Source of the DNA: Rhodocyclaceae bacterium
GTDB taxonomy: Bacteria > Pseudomonadota > Gammaproteobacteria > Burkholderiales > Rhodocyclaceae
Assembly (NCBI GenBank): GCA_030689585.1
Contig: JAUYFZ010000271.1
Location: forward strand, 1-8,525
Length of the DNA stretch: 8,525 nucleotides
Reading direction: 5' to 3'
Shown piece by piece: positions 1-7,600 of this stretch. Numbering within the stretch: the first letter of the stretch is position 1; each line of letters starts with the position of its first letter. The position numbers and the translations under genes were made by a program. The notes beneath the pieces are model-generated. The model did not search any database, was not told the DNA's origin, and saw only the letters and a program-made list of their open reading frames with translations.

Positions 1-741
1 CGAGTCGTGATTGAGGAATTTTTGCAGGGCGAGGAAGCCAGCTTTATCGTCATGGCCGACGGAAAAAATGCGTTGGCCTTGGCGACCAGCCAAGATCACA
101 AACGTCTAAAAGACGGGGACGAGGGACCAAACACGGGCGGCATGGGGGCGTATTCACCAGCACCTGTCGTGACCCCAGAAATCCATGCGCGGGCCTTGCG
201 TGAAGTCATCATGCCCACCCTCCGTGGCATGGCGGCAGAAGGCATTCCCTACACGGGGTTTCTCTATGCAGGATTGATGATTCGCCCTGATGGCACGTTA
301 CGCGTGCTGGAATTCAACTGTCGTATGGGAGACCCTGAAACCCAGCCGATCATGCTGCGCCTCAAGAGCAATTTCGTTCATTTGCTGGAGGCGGCCATTG
401 ATGCTCGTTTAGATGAAGTTGAAACAGAATGGGACAGGCGGCATGCCCTCGGGGTGGTGTTGGCCGCGTCGGGTTATCCAGAATCCCCTCGCAAGGGAGA
501 TGTGATTACCGGACTGGATCAACCGCTTGATGACCTTCAGGTTTTTCACGCGGGCACGGCTGAACAAGACGGTCAAGTCGTGACATCGGGCGGACGTGTG
601 CTATGTGTCACGGCATTGGGCGAAACGGTACGGGAGGCTAAAACACGCGCCTACGAACGCGTGGAGAGTATTCATTTTGCGGGAATGCAATATCGCCACG
701 ATATTGGCTATCGCGCCCTGCACAGGGCCGCAATTCGATAA
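1..741 (+). CDS. purD: Phosphoribosylamine-glycine ligase (GAR synthetase), C-terminal part
   Basis: This cytoplasmic enzyme joins 5-phosphoribosylamine and glycine, using ATP, to make glycinamide ribonucleotide in de novo purine synthesis. The reading frame is open from base 1, so the gene enters from the left; the GTG at 7-9 is an internal valine, not a start. About 246 codons are visible. The family is usually near 425 residues, so roughly the first 180 are missing. Visible ATP-grasp landmarks are the GEEASF segment (about 28-45), DHKRLKDGDEGPNTGGMGAY (about 94-153) and the metal/ATP-binding EFNCRMGDPETQ (310-345). The C-terminal GARS domain follows, with a GYPESPRKGD segment. The frame ends at TAA 739-741 and looks intact. 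Its last 34 bp overlap the end of the convergent hemY gene. Family assignment is secure; the state of the missing N-terminus cannot be judged. Confidence 0.96.
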   Translation, partial: RVVIEEFLQGEEASFIVMADGKNALALATSQDHKRLKDGDEGPNTGGMGAYSPAPVVTPEIHARALREVIMPTLRGMAAEGIPYTGFLYAGLMIRPDGTLRVLEFNCRMGDPETQPIMLRLKSNFVHLLEAAIDARLDEVETEWDRRHALGVVLAASGYPESPRKGDVITGLDQPLDDLQVFHAGTAEQDGQVVTSGGRVLCVTALGETVREAKTRAYERVESIHFAGMQYRHDIGYRALHRAAIR

Positions 742-1910
742 TGTCGGTTAGCCTCTTCCGGTTGTTCGATCGCATCGAATAACCGGGCCAGTTCTAAGTG
801 GGTAAGACGAGAAGGTTCATGGGATTCATTGGTCGCCAATGAGGCCGCTAATGACGCTTCCAGATAGTGTTGTGCTTTGCCCCAAAGTTGTTTTTGCCGA
901 CATAAACAGCCCAGTGCAAAGAGTAGATTCGCATCCGTCGGATGTTGAGTCAGCCACTTTTCAGCATGGGCAAGGCGAGAGAGCACATCTCCGCCTTCGC
1001 ATCCGGCATAAGAAAGAATGAGTTGCGTGTCCCATTGCGCGTTCAAACTTTCTTCGACGATACGGGCCGCCTCTGTGCAATCGCCTGAGGCAGCGAATGC
1101 GCGGGCTCCGGCTAAGGCCAACGGGGGGTTTCTACGTTCTGAGGTAGGAATGTTTCGCCAGTAACGAAGCAATTCAGGCGCGTCCTGCCTTAGCTCGTTC
1201 AATACTTCGCCATAGGCACGCAACCGAATCGGTGCGGCTTGAGTCGGTGTCAGTGACTTGAATTTTTCGAGTTGGCGTGTCAAACGCACCACTTCGCCCC
1301 ATTCGCCCGCACTTTGTCGTGCACGTAACGCTAAGCGTAGTGCCGCAATGTGTCGCCCCCCCGACGCACTGGCCAAGCGTTCCAATGCACGTTTGGCATC
1401 GTCAAACCGACGGGTTTCCGTGGCGATTTCCGCTTCCGTCATCAACCGTGCCAAACGGATTTCGCTGTCGTATGTTTCTGCCCGCGCACGCCATAGATCG
1501 ACACGTTCATCATCTCGTAATGCGTGGGCAGAACGCAACGCCAGTAGCGCGGCCAATCCTGCTGTTTCCTTGTTATCCCAAGCTTTTTCGGCACTCTTGA
1601 TGGCGTGGCTGTATCGACCTTCAAACAGGGATTTCATGGCATTGCGCAAAGCGGCTTCCCCGCGCTCACGAAGGCGACGGGCACGATATTCGCGAACTTT
1701 CTTAGGTAATTCAGCCACATTGACGACGAAACGCAGGGCGGCATACGCCAGAAAAAAGCCCATCAACCACAACAGAAGAGCCAGATTCAGGGAGACTTCC
1801 ACGCGCCACGGAGGCAACACGATCAACGCGTAACCGTCGTTATGTAACGCGGCCAATGCGAGACCTACGGCCGCGACGGCCAGCGTTGCAAACCAGAGAA
1901 TGAGCTTCAT
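708..1910 (-). CDS. hemY: HemY-type membrane-anchored TPR protein of the heme gene cluster
   Basis: A 400-residue protein matching the proteobacterial HemY family, which is tied to late heme synthesis mainly by gene neighbourhood and whose biochemical role is unsettled. It is unrelated to the protoporphyrinogen oxidase called HemY in Bacillus. Two hydrophobic segments are visible, about residues 3-22 and 40-64. Between them lies the family-typical PPWRVEVSLNLALLLW stretch. A basic segment (KKVREYRARRLRERGE, about 70-85) follows, then a long helical domain. Helical-repeat (TPR-like) segments include FEGRYSHAIKSAEKAW near 97-111 and the region about 315-395. The ATG at 1908-1910 overlaps the hemX stop as ATGA, which implies translational coupling; a GGAAG lies about 12 nt upstream. 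The stop (TAG, 708-710) lies inside convergent purD. Length is usual for the family. The inner-membrane location is inferred from the hydrophobic segments. Confidence 0.9.
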   Translation of the reverse strand: MKLILWFATLAVAAVGLALAALHNDGYALIVLPPWRVEVSLNLALLLWLMGFFLAYAALRFVVNVAELPKKVREYRARRLRERGEAALRNAMKSLFEGRYSHAIKSAEKAWDNKETAGLAALLALRSAHALRDDERVDLWRARAETYDSEIRLARLMTEAEIATETRRFDDAKRALERLASASGGRHIAALRLALRARQSAGEWGEVVRLTRQLEKFKSLTPTQAAPIRLRAYGEVLNELRQDAPELLRYWRNIPTSERRNPPLALAGARAFAASGDCTEAARIVEESLNAQWDTQLILSYAGCEGGDVLSRLAHAEKWLTQHPTDANLLFALGCLCRQKQLWGKAQHYLEASLAASLATNESHEPSRLTHLELARLFDAIEQPEEANRHYRIAALCRAR

Positions 1911-2686
1911 GGGGTCGCAGCTTCCAGACTGCGCAAGGTTGTCATGGCGGCTTGAACCGGTTTGGCCTGGGTATCAAAGTGACGCTCCATCCATTCGCGG
2001 GCCAAACGAATGTCGTTTTGAAAATGACGGTTATCCCGCGACAGCAGAGAGAGTCGTGCAGAAAGCAGGCGAAGTTTGATGTTTTCCCGGAGCGCGAACG
2101 CCTGTTCTGGCGCCAGTGGAATCAAGCCCCCGTGAGGATTATTGAGATGTTCGATCCGTTCGATGCGGATTAAGTCACGAGTTTCGCGCCAGAAATCTGC
2201 GGCCAACTGTTGCCAAAAGGCTTCGTCCATCATCCCTGCACGCTGAGTCGGAGGGGGAGATGTCTTTTTCTTTTTGACCGCCGGAGGAGGGCGGCGTTCA
2301 AAAGCCAGCGGCAACGTGTCAAGGGTGAGAATGACCCCATTGAGTTGATCCGAAATTCGAGAGACTTCCGCCAGGAATCGCGCATCGCGGCCCTTTGCAA
2401 ATTCACGGATCAGTTCCTCTTGGGCTTGTTGTTGAGCCTGGGCTTCAGACAGACGAGCATCCATGACATTAAGACGGGTCTGTAGTGATTCAATGACGGT
2501 CAGGTTTTGCTGCGAGAGCGCCCTGTTTTCTGCCAGTCGCACATGAACTTGCCACCCTGACAACATCAGTAACAGAAAGCCGACGAACGCAAGTGCCCCC
2601 ATCAGAAGGGGGCGGGTGAGCCAAGGCAGTTTTGGCGTGCTCAAAGGAAGATCGGCAGGGAGGGGGTTAGCGTGAAATACACTCAT
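1907..2686 (-). CDS. hemX: HemX-type membrane protein (no methyltransferase domain)
   Basis: HemX family protein of 259 residues, often annotated as uroporphyrinogen-III C-methyltransferase although no SUMT catalytic domain is present. The role is probably accessory to tetrapyrrole synthesis; a catalytic function should not be assumed. There is a short cytoplasmic N-terminus and one membrane segment (about 27-47). A coiled-coil-like stretch rich in Q, E, A and L follows (about 50-105), then a Pro/Lys linker (PPPAVKKKKTSPPP, near 133-146). The conserved core has FWRETRDLIRIERIEH, LAPEQAFALRENIKLRLL and SARLSLLSRD. I chose the ATG at 2684-2686 because a GGGG (2695-2698) sits 8 nt upstream. A GTG nine bases further upstream (2693-2695) would add three residues but leaves no room for a Shine-Dalgarno site. 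The ribosome-binding region and first codons lie inside repeat copy A. The stop overlaps the hemY start by 4 nt. Confidence 0.88.
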   Translation of the reverse strand: MSVFHANPLPADLPLSTPKLPWLTRPLLMGALAFVGFLLLMLSGWQVHVRLAENRALSQQNLTVIESLQTRLNVMDARLSEAQAQQQAQEELIREFAKGRDARFLAEVSRISDQLNGVILTLDTLPLAFERRPPPAVKKKKTSPPPTQRAGMMDEAFWQQLAADFWRETRDLIRIERIEHLNNPHGGLIPLAPEQAFALRENIKLRLLSARLSLLSRDNRHFQNDIRLAREWMERHFDTQAKPVQAAMTTLRSLEAATP

Positions 2687-2694
2687 TCGGAGCA

Positions 2695-2698
2695 CCCC
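2695..2698 (-). promoter_or_regulatory. Ribosome-binding site deciding the hemX start
   Basis: GGGG on the minus strand lies 8 nt upstream of the ATG at 2684-2686. It lies directly against or within the alternative GTG start, so it favours the ATG. It belongs to repeat copy A. Confidence 0.5.
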
Positions 2699-2729
2699 GT
2701 AATAATCGAGCGTAGCGAGCCGATGAGAA

Positions 2730-2745
2730 CCCCCCGAGAGGGGGG
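2730..2745 (-). terminator. Possible weak terminator or attenuator hairpin between hemD and hemX
   Basis: Six C residues, a 4-nt loop and six G residues form a perfect GC-only stem. Read on the minus strand (the direction of hemD to hemX transcription), the stem is followed by TTCTCATC, only a short, interrupted T tract. It could reduce read-through from hemD into hemX or just be a structural part of the repeat. The T tract is too poor for a confident intrinsic terminator. Confidence 0.3.
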
Positions 2746-2826
2746 CGAAGGGGGACGGGTGTTTAATCGCATTTGACGGATTTCATGTGACAGGGGGGGG
2801 CTTCGTGACCATGTGAGTTAGGGATA

Positions 2827-3594
2827 TTAGGGGTGTTCATGGAAGTAGTGTATCAGCCCCGCCAGTAAACCTTCATCGGCGGGGGCTGTTTGAATGATCT
2901 GGCCAAGTCCCAATTGTCTGGCTTGCTCGGCAATACGTTCATGGGGAACAAAGACCGGCGTTTTGATGAGCCAAGCCTGTCCAAGTTTGCCCATCATGTT
3001 CATCAGGTTTCTCAATCCTTCACTGCTCGTAAGGATGACGGCGGACAGTGTTCCCGCTTCCCATCGTTTCAGCAGCGGGATGGCCGATGTTTTGGGCTGG
3101 CTGCGTCGGTAGCAAGTCACATAATCGATCTGTGCCCCCCTGTTTTTCAGCGTATCGCCCAACAAGGGACGGCCTCCATCGCCACGAAAGATGATGACGC
3201 GAGATCCGTTTATATTCTGTAATTCCGGCAAGGCAATCAGATGCTCGGAATCGAACTGATCGACCGGCGCGAGGATGTCGGTGATGCCAAACCGTGCCAG
3301 GGCGGCTTCACTGCTTTTCCCCACCGTCACGGCCCGCAGGGAAGGCGGCCAAGTGCGATGAGCCAAGATGACAGAAAGTGCCTTTTCGACGGCATTGGGG
3401 CTGACAAAAACGGCGAACTGGTATTGTTCCAGATGAATCGCCACCTCCAACAGCGGGGCGGTATCCTCCAGATCGGAGATAGCCAGCACAGGAAACAGCA
3501 CAGGATGCGCCCCCAATGCCGTCAAACTTTCCGCCAGATGGGCCGACTGCCCGACCGGGCGGGTAATGACGATATGCTTGCCTGCAATGCTCAT
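2827..3594 (-). CDS. hemD: Uroporphyrinogen-III synthase
   Basis: This 255-residue cytoplasmic enzyme closes hydroxymethylbilane with inversion of ring D to give uroporphyrinogen III, the branch point for heme, siroheme and cobalamin. The family is poorly conserved in sequence, but two HemD half-domains can be followed. The N-terminal strand and loop VITRPVGQSAHLAESL is at about 8-24, FAVFVSPNAVEKAL at 60-73 and TVGKSSEAAL at 90-99. In the second half are VIIFRGDGGRPLLGDTL (133-149), the YRR turn (162-164), VILTSSEGLRNL (186-197) and TPVFVPHERIAEQARQLG (212-229). Length is typical. The start ATG overlaps the hemC stop by one base (TAATG) and no good Shine-Dalgarno site is seen, so expression probably depends on translational coupling to hemC. 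It is a separate ORF, not fused to hemX as in some relatives. Repeat copy A follows it. Confidence 0.94.
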   Translation of the reverse strand: MSIAGKHIVITRPVGQSAHLAESLTALGAHPVLFPVLAISDLEDTAPLLEVAIHLEQYQFAVFVSPNAVEKALSVILAHRTWPPSLRAVTVGKSSEAALARFGITDILAPVDQFDSEHLIALPELQNINGSRVIIFRGDGGRPLLGDTLKNRGAQIDYVTCYRRSQPKTSAIPLLKRWEAGTLSAVILTSSEGLRNLMNMMGKLGQAWLIKTPVFVPHERIAEQARQLGLGQIIQTAPADEGLLAGLIHYFHEHP

Positions 3595-4517
3595 TACAGC
3601 GAAGCTAAAATCTCTTCTGCCCCACGTTTGCGCAACTCGTTTGCTAGGGCCAACCCCAGTGCTTCAGGATCGGTAGCACTTCCTGTGATGTCGGCACTGA
3701 CCATGCGTTGTCCGTTGGGGGTGGCGACAAAACCGCGCAACCATAGCTTCTCTTCGCGTACTTCGGCATAAGCCCCTAACGGCACTTCGCAACTGCCGGC
3801 CAGTGCGCGGGAGAGCGCGCGTTCGGCGGCCACACAGGCGGCTGTTTTAGGATCGTTCAAGGGAGCCAACCATTCTGCAACGTCGGGGCGGGACGAAAGA
3901 GCTTCGATACCCAGCGCACCTTGCCCAGGGGCAGGGAGTGAATCTGTCACTGGAATGGTTCCCCTGATGCGATTTGCAAGGCCAAGCCGAGTTAATCCCG
4001 CTGCGGCTAGGATGATGGCATCGTATTGACCTTCGTCTAATTTTCTTAAACGAGTGTCTAGGTTGCCGCGTAAAGGTTCAACGATCAAATGAGGATAACG
4101 AGCGCGTATCTGCGATTCGCGGCGCAGGCTTGAAGTGCCGACAATCGCGTTGGGGGGCATGTCGGCCAGGCTGGCATATTGGTTGGAGACAATGGCATCT
4201 AAGGGCACTTCGCGCATACCGATTGCTATCAAGGAAAATTCTGGCTCCAGTGTCATCGGCACATCCTTCATCGAATGCACGGCGATGTCGGCAGCTCCGT
4301 CTTGCAGGGCGGTTTCCAGTTCTTTCACGAACAACCCCTTCCCCCCGACTTTCGAGAGTGGACGATCCAGAATCTGGTCGCCCCGCGTGGTCATCCCCAA
4401 AAGCTCTACAACGCAGTGCGGATATAGTTTTTGCAGCAGTGCGCGAACATGCTCCGCCTGCCAGAGAGCCAAGCGGGATTCGCGGGTAGCGATAATGAGG
4501 CGATCAGGAGGCAGCAT
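3594..4517 (-). CDS. hemC: Porphobilinogen deaminase (hydroxymethylbilane synthase)
   Basis: A cytoplasmic enzyme of 307 residues that condenses four porphobilinogens into hydroxymethylbilane, the substrate of the HemD protein encoded next. The sequence is complete and typical: [16 protein letters not shown] (about 9-24), TTRGDQI with [18 protein letters not shown] (43-68), the catalytic-loop HSMKD with Asp85, TSSLRRESQ (128-136), [12 protein letters not shown] (149-160), [14 protein letters not shown] (192-205), and the [11 protein letters not shown] segment whose Cys243 should carry the dipyrromethane cofactor. The ATG at 4515-4517 gives the usual N-terminus. A purine-rich AGAAGAAGAG sits about 11 nt upstream, inside the end of the preceding 38-codon gene, which overlaps hemC by 14 nt. 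The stop shares one base with the hemD start. Confidence 0.97.
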   Translation of the reverse strand: MLPPDRLIIATRESRLALWQAEHVRALLQKLYPHCVVELLGMTTRGDQILDRPLSKVGGKGLFVKELETALQDGAADIAVHSMKDVPMTLEPEFSLIAIGMREVPLDAIVSNQYASLADMPPNAIVGTSSLRRESQIRARYPHLIVEPLRGNLDTRLRKLDEGQYDAIILAAAGLTRLGLANRIRGTIPVTDSLPAPGQGALGIEALSSRPDVAEWLAPLNDPKTAACVAAERALSRALAGSCEVPLGAYAEVREEKLWLRGFVATPNGQRMVSADITGSATDPEALGLALANELRKRGAEEILASL

Positions 4518-4620
4518 GTTTTTTTAACTCTTCTTCTACTTTGTCTTGTTTATAGAAATGCCAAGCAACAAAAGAACTTCCGACAACTAATGCCCAAGTA
4601 ATAAATGCGACTGTTTCCAT
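4504..4620 (-). CDS. Predicted single-span membrane miniprotein (38 residues), unknown function
   Basis: I do not recognise this protein. The frame starts at ATG 4618-4620 and ends at TGA 4504-4506. The product begins [16 protein letters not shown] and ends [12 protein letters not shown]. Residues about 4-22 form one hydrophobic segment with two Trp residues, followed by HFYK and a charged, probably helical, cytoplasmic tail. Support for translation: GGAG (4629-4632) lies 8 nt upstream, the start is only 5 nt after the pyc stop, and the end overlaps the hemC start by 14 nt, so the gene fills the gap exactly. GC is about 37% by hand count, clearly lower than in the flanking genes. The layout (short N-terminus, one span, charged tail) resembles small subunits of respiratory oxidases or transporters such as CcoQ or CydX, but I see no specific motif. 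A leader peptide that couples pyc to hemC translation is the alternative. Confidence 0.68.
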   Translation of the reverse strand: METVAFITWALVVGSSFVAWHFYKQDKVEEELKKHAAS

Positions 4621-4625
4621 AGTGT

Positions 4626-7600
4626 TCACTCCACATCCAGCTCGATCAACAAATCTTTGGCATTAACATTTTCACCATGTCGCACATGAACTACTTTGAC
4701 CGTAGCATCTCGTTCTGCGGTGAGCATGGTTTCCATCTTCATCGCCTCGATGGAGACCAGCGCATCTCCTTTTCTGACCTTTTGTCCTGATTGGGCAACG
4801 ACCGTCACGATGGTGCCCGGCATGGGTGCACCGACATGTTTCGGGTTGCCTTCTTCCGCTTGTAGTTTCGCTTTGACGTTACTGGTCAATCCTGCTTTAG
4901 CAATACGAATAACGCGAGGTTGACCGTTTAATTCAAAGAAAACTTTGACTTGACCCTCGGTATCGGGGGCGGCAACCCCGTGTTGCGAGATGATAAAACT
5001 CTTGCCGCGTTCAAGATTGATGCCAATTTCTTCATCTGAACGCAGACCGTAGAAGAACACAGGCGTAGGCAGTTTTGATACGTCGCCATAGAGTACGTGG
5101 TGGGCGATGAAGTCCTTAAATACCTTGGGATACATCAGGTAAGAGGCGAGATCGTTGTCGTCGACCTTGCGTCCAACCGCCTTTTCGGCTTCGGCGCGTT
5201 TGGCTTCCAGATCAACCGGTGGCAGGAAATCACCTGCTCGTCCTGCCAAGGGTGCGGCTCCTTTCAGAATTCTTTTCTGTAGGGCGACAGGGAAGCCATC
5301 CGGTGGGAACCCCAATTCGCCTTTCATCAGCGAGATGACCGAATCGGGGAAAGCTATTTCGCGATCCGCATCGGCAATATCTTCCTGAGTTAACCCATTG
5401 ACGACCATGAAAAGAGCCATGTCGCCGACCACTTTTGAGGTGGGCGTGACTTTGACAATATCGCCGAACATAAGATTAACGTCGGCATAGGTTTTTGATA
5501 TTTCCGTCCAACGATGGTCAATGCCCATCGCACGCGCCTGTTCGCGCAGATTGGTGTATTGGCCACCGGGCATTTCGTGACGATATACATCCGCCGTGCC
5601 GGAACGAATGTCTGATTCAAACGGTGCGTAAGCACGGCGCACGCCTTCCCAGTATTGGGAAAGATGTTGCAGGTTGGGCAAAGAAACGCCCGCATCAAGA
5701 CAAGGGTCGCGTTCTGTTCCTTCCAAGGCAGCGACGATGGAACTTAAATTAGGTTGCGAAGTCAATCCGCTCATGGCATCGAGTGCGCCATCAACGGCAT
5801 CGCATCCTGATTCAATCGCGGCTAACACAGACGCGGCACTGATGCCGCTTGTGTCATGGGTATGGAAGTGGATGGGGAGTCCGATTTCTTGCTTCAATAC
5901 CCGCACCAATTCGCGGGCGGCACGGGGGCGACAAACACCGGCCATGTCTTTGATGCCCAGGATATGCGCACCGGCTTTTTCCAATTGTTTGGCGAGATTG
6001 ACGTAATACTTGAGATTGAATTTTGGGCGGGCGGTATCAAAAATATCACCGGTGTAGCAGATGGCTCCTTCGCAAAGAGCACCCGTTTCGATGACCGCAT
6101 CCATCGAAACGCGCATGTTATCGACCCAGTTCAACGAATCGAAAACGCGGAAAACATCAATGCCTTCGCGAGCCGCTTGTTGAACAAAGAATTTCACCAC
6201 GTTATCGGCGTAGTTGGTGTAACCCACGGCATTGGAAGAACGTAGCAGCATTTGGAATAACACATTGGGCACTGCTTCGCGCAACCGTGCTAAGCGTTCC
6301 CACGGGTCTTCCTTAAGAAACCGCATGGCGACATCGAAGGTGGCTCCCCCCCAACATTCCAACGAAAATAATCCTGAGGCCATGCGAGCGTAATGAGGGG
6401 CGATTTCCAGCATGTCGGCCGTGCGCATACGGGTGGCGAAGAGCGATTGATGCGCATCGCGCATGGTGGTATCGGTGAGCAATACCCGTTTTTCATCCTT
6501 CATCCACTGTGAAAACTTGTCGGCACCGAGCGACTTCAAGCGATCCCGCGTGCCTGCCTGTGGAGGCAATGACAAATCGCATCGTTCGTGCGAAGGTTTG
6601 AGTGGCCACGGAATCGGCAAGGGGGGTAGAGCACGCCCTTTCATTTCTGGATTGCCGTTAACGGTAACTTCTCCGATAAATTTCAACAACATCGAGGCGC
6701 GGTCGCGTCGTTTCTGGAACTTGAGCAGATCGGGGGTTTCTTCGATGAATCGTGTGGTGCATTCGCCTGACAGAAACTTCGGATGGTCGATGACGTTTTC
6801 AAGAAACTGAAGATTGGACGACAAGCCGATCACGCGGAATTCGCGCAGGGCACGCCTCATGCGACTGGCGGATTCTTCCGAGGTATGACCCCAGGCCGTT
6901 ACTTTGACCAGCAGAGAATCGTAATAAGGCGTAATTAACGCGCCGGTATAGGCCGTGCCAGCATCTAATCGGATGCCGAATCCCGCCGCACTGCGATAAG
7001 CACCGATTCGGCCATAGTCAGGGGTGAACCCATTTTCCGGATCTTCCGTCGTAATGCGGCACTGAATCGCATGGCCGTTCAATCGAATGGAATCCTGCAA
7101 GGGCACGAAGGAGTCGACATCCCCGATCTTGGCCCCTTCCGAAATGCGAATTTGAGCCTTGACGATGTCGACGCCCGTGATGAGTTCGGTCACGGTATGT
7201 TCGACTTGAATGCGCGGATTAACTTCGATGAAGTAAAACTTGTTGGTTTCAGCATCCATCAGAAATTCAACGGTTCCCGCATGCGTGTAATCCGCACTGC
7301 GAGCCAGTTTGAGGGCGGCTTCACACAGGTCGGCGCGGGTTTCGTCGGTGAGATATGGGGCCGGTGCCCGTTCGACGACTTTTTGATTGCGTCGTTGAAC
7401 GGAACAATCGCGTTCGAAGAGATGCACGATTCGGCCATGGGTGTCGCCCATCACTTGAACTTCGACGTGACGGGCATGACGCACGAGTTTTTCCAGATAG
7501 ACCTCATCGTTGCCGAAGGCAGACATGGCTTCACGACGACCTACGTCAATCATGGGCGCGAGATCATTTTCGGTTTCGATAACACGCATACCGCGTCCAC

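Larger units (their letters stand above)
2666..2820 (+). repeat. Dispersed repeat of about 150 bp, copy A
   Basis: This stretch matches the reverse complement of 8213-8365 over essentially its whole length, with roughly 20 substitutions and a few 1-nt gaps by eye. Shared blocks include TTCGGAG, GCCCCG/ACCCCG, the GAACCCCCCGAGAGGGGGG hairpin block, GCGAAGGGGG, TTTAATCGCATT, GACGGATTTCATGTGACA (AACGG in copy B) and GGCTTCGTGACCATG. The left end runs about 20 bp into the 5' end of hemX; the right end stops a few bases short of the hemD stop codon. It contains no ORF or transposase. It is either a dispersed non-coding element or a duplicated hemX upstream region. Confidence 0.9.

Noticed and set aside
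7..9. GTG as the purD start
   Set aside because: The frame is open to base 1 and the residues before it continue the conserved PurD sequence, so this valine is internal.
1258..1833. 191-codon open frame on the plus strand opposite hemY
   Set aside because: Its Arg/Ser/Ala-rich product is typical of the reverse frame of a GC-moderate gene, and hemY is well supported on the other strand.
1907..2686. HemX as an active uroporphyrinogen-III methyltransferase
   Set aside because: The protein has a membrane segment, a coiled coil and the HemX core but no SAM-binding SUMT domain; the enzyme name is an annotation habit inherited from longer or fused homologues.
2693..2695. GTG as the hemX start, giving 262 residues
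   Set aside because: The only Shine-Dalgarno-like sequence touches this codon, whereas the ATG nine bases downstream has GGGG at 8 nt.
2710..2720. CGAGCG(T/A)AGCGAGC mirror-like sequence in both repeats as a regulator site
   Set aside because: It reads the same in mirror direction rather than as an inverted repeat, so it is not a typical dimer-binding operator, and both copies belong to the dispersed repeat.
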